A stretch of 64,000 nt of DNA from Botryosphaeria dothidea. Lineage: Eukaryota; Ascomycota; Dothideomycetes; Botryosphaeriales; Botryosphaeriaceae. The position numbers were made by a program, and so were the translations under genes. The notes under the pieces were generated by a model. That model was given only the letters and a program-made list of their open reading frames with translations, did no database searches and was not told where the DNA came from. Numbering within the stretch: the stretch's first letter is position 1; the number at the start of each line of letters is the position of its first letter. The stretch covers positions 62,001 through 126,000 of the forward strand of contig WWBZ02000001.1 in NCBI GenBank assembly GCA_011503125.2, read 5' to 3'. Shown here in pieces: positions 63,689-64,000 of this stretch.

Positions 63689-64000
63689 TCAAGGTGCTTT
63701 CATGAGGAGGTAGGTGTCTCCACCGCCCTGGACAACGGGCCGGAATTTGTTCTTCAAGCCTTCGGCAGCAGTCTTTGCCAATTGACGGATCGAGCCCGAG
63801 TTTGAAATCTCCAGAACGCTGATCTCCAATCCCAGGCTCTGGCGCCACCAGTTCTTGATCTCTATGGCCACCAACGAATCGATGCCGAGCGCAGTCAAAG
63901 ACAAGTCGACATCCAACTCTTCTTCTGGCTTCAACATCAGACTGTAGATGCGGGTGCCGATTTCCTGAGCGAGTATGTCCACGTTTGCGGGCACGTCCAG
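63689..64000 (-). CDS. Polyketide synthase C-terminus (acyl carrier protein), partial
   Basis: The last 100 or so residues of a fungal type I polyketide synthase; the rest lies beyond the right edge. The reading is open to the edge and ends in a stop at 63689. The carrier motif is [17 protein letters not shown], in which the Ser carries the phosphopantetheine arm, followed by EISVLEI. No thioesterase or reductase follows the carrier, as in highly reducing synthases that need a separate release enzyme. It marks the left border of a cluster or lies inside it. Confidence 0.88.
   Translation of the reverse strand: MDVPANVDILAQEIGTRIYSLMLKPEEELDVDLSLTALGIDSLVAIEIKNWWRQSLGLEISVLEISNSGSIRQLAKTAAEGLKNKFRPVVQGGGDTYLLMKAP

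Overview
The window is nuclear DNA of a filamentous ascomycete (Pezizomycotina). The evidence is short GT-AG introns (about 50-80 nt) in most genes, five Zn2Cys6 or Zn2Cys6-like regulators, two P450 genes, several MFS and APC permeases, the end of a polyketide synthase, and retroelements with the CpA-to-TpA (TG-to-TA) changes expected of RIP. The species cannot be named from the sequence alone.

Left part, 1-27 kb, is repeat-rich and decayed. A gamma-glutamylcysteine synthetase-like gene runs off the left edge. Next to it lies a LINE fragment with a 14-bp target duplication, and nested in that LINE is a complete Ty3/Gypsy-type LTR element with a 5-bp target duplication. A Zn2Cys6 regulator (one frameshift), a broken P450 and a broken MFS transporter follow and look like the remains of a small gene set. 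Solo LTRs interrupt or flank the P450. Then come an SRPK-like kinase (one frameshift) and a small secreted precursor with four DWDYG units behind Kex2 sites (18.2-18.5 kb), which is the best candidate here for an undescribed peptide system. Copia-like debris, a small secreted cysteine-rich protein, an inverted pair of solo LTRs with exchanged target duplications, and an expansin relic complete this part.

Middle part, 28-50 kb, is mostly metabolism and uptake. It holds a GH2 beta-galactosidase, a secreted protein and a lactose-permease-like MFS gene, which may form a galactoside-use set. A second P450 pseudogene follows. An APC permease and an Amt/Mep ammonium transporter share a divergent promoter with GATA sites, beside a Zn2Cys6 gene. 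After these lie a broken CorA-like gene and a myo-inositol-type transporter.

Right part, 50-64 kb, holds a secreted protein of the bacterial solute-binding type, a Zn2Cys6 regulator, a GST-like protein with a C-terminal extension, an SDR, another regulator, and the C-terminal acyl carrier domain of a polyketide synthase cut by the right edge. The last four or five genes are the likely flank of a secondary-metabolite cluster that continues to the right.

Several otherwise intact genes carry a single one-base indel (kinase, first regulator, permease, last regulator). Some of these may be assembly errors rather than true pseudogenes, whereas genes with several stops (both P450s, expansin, MFS relic, CorA) look truly dead.
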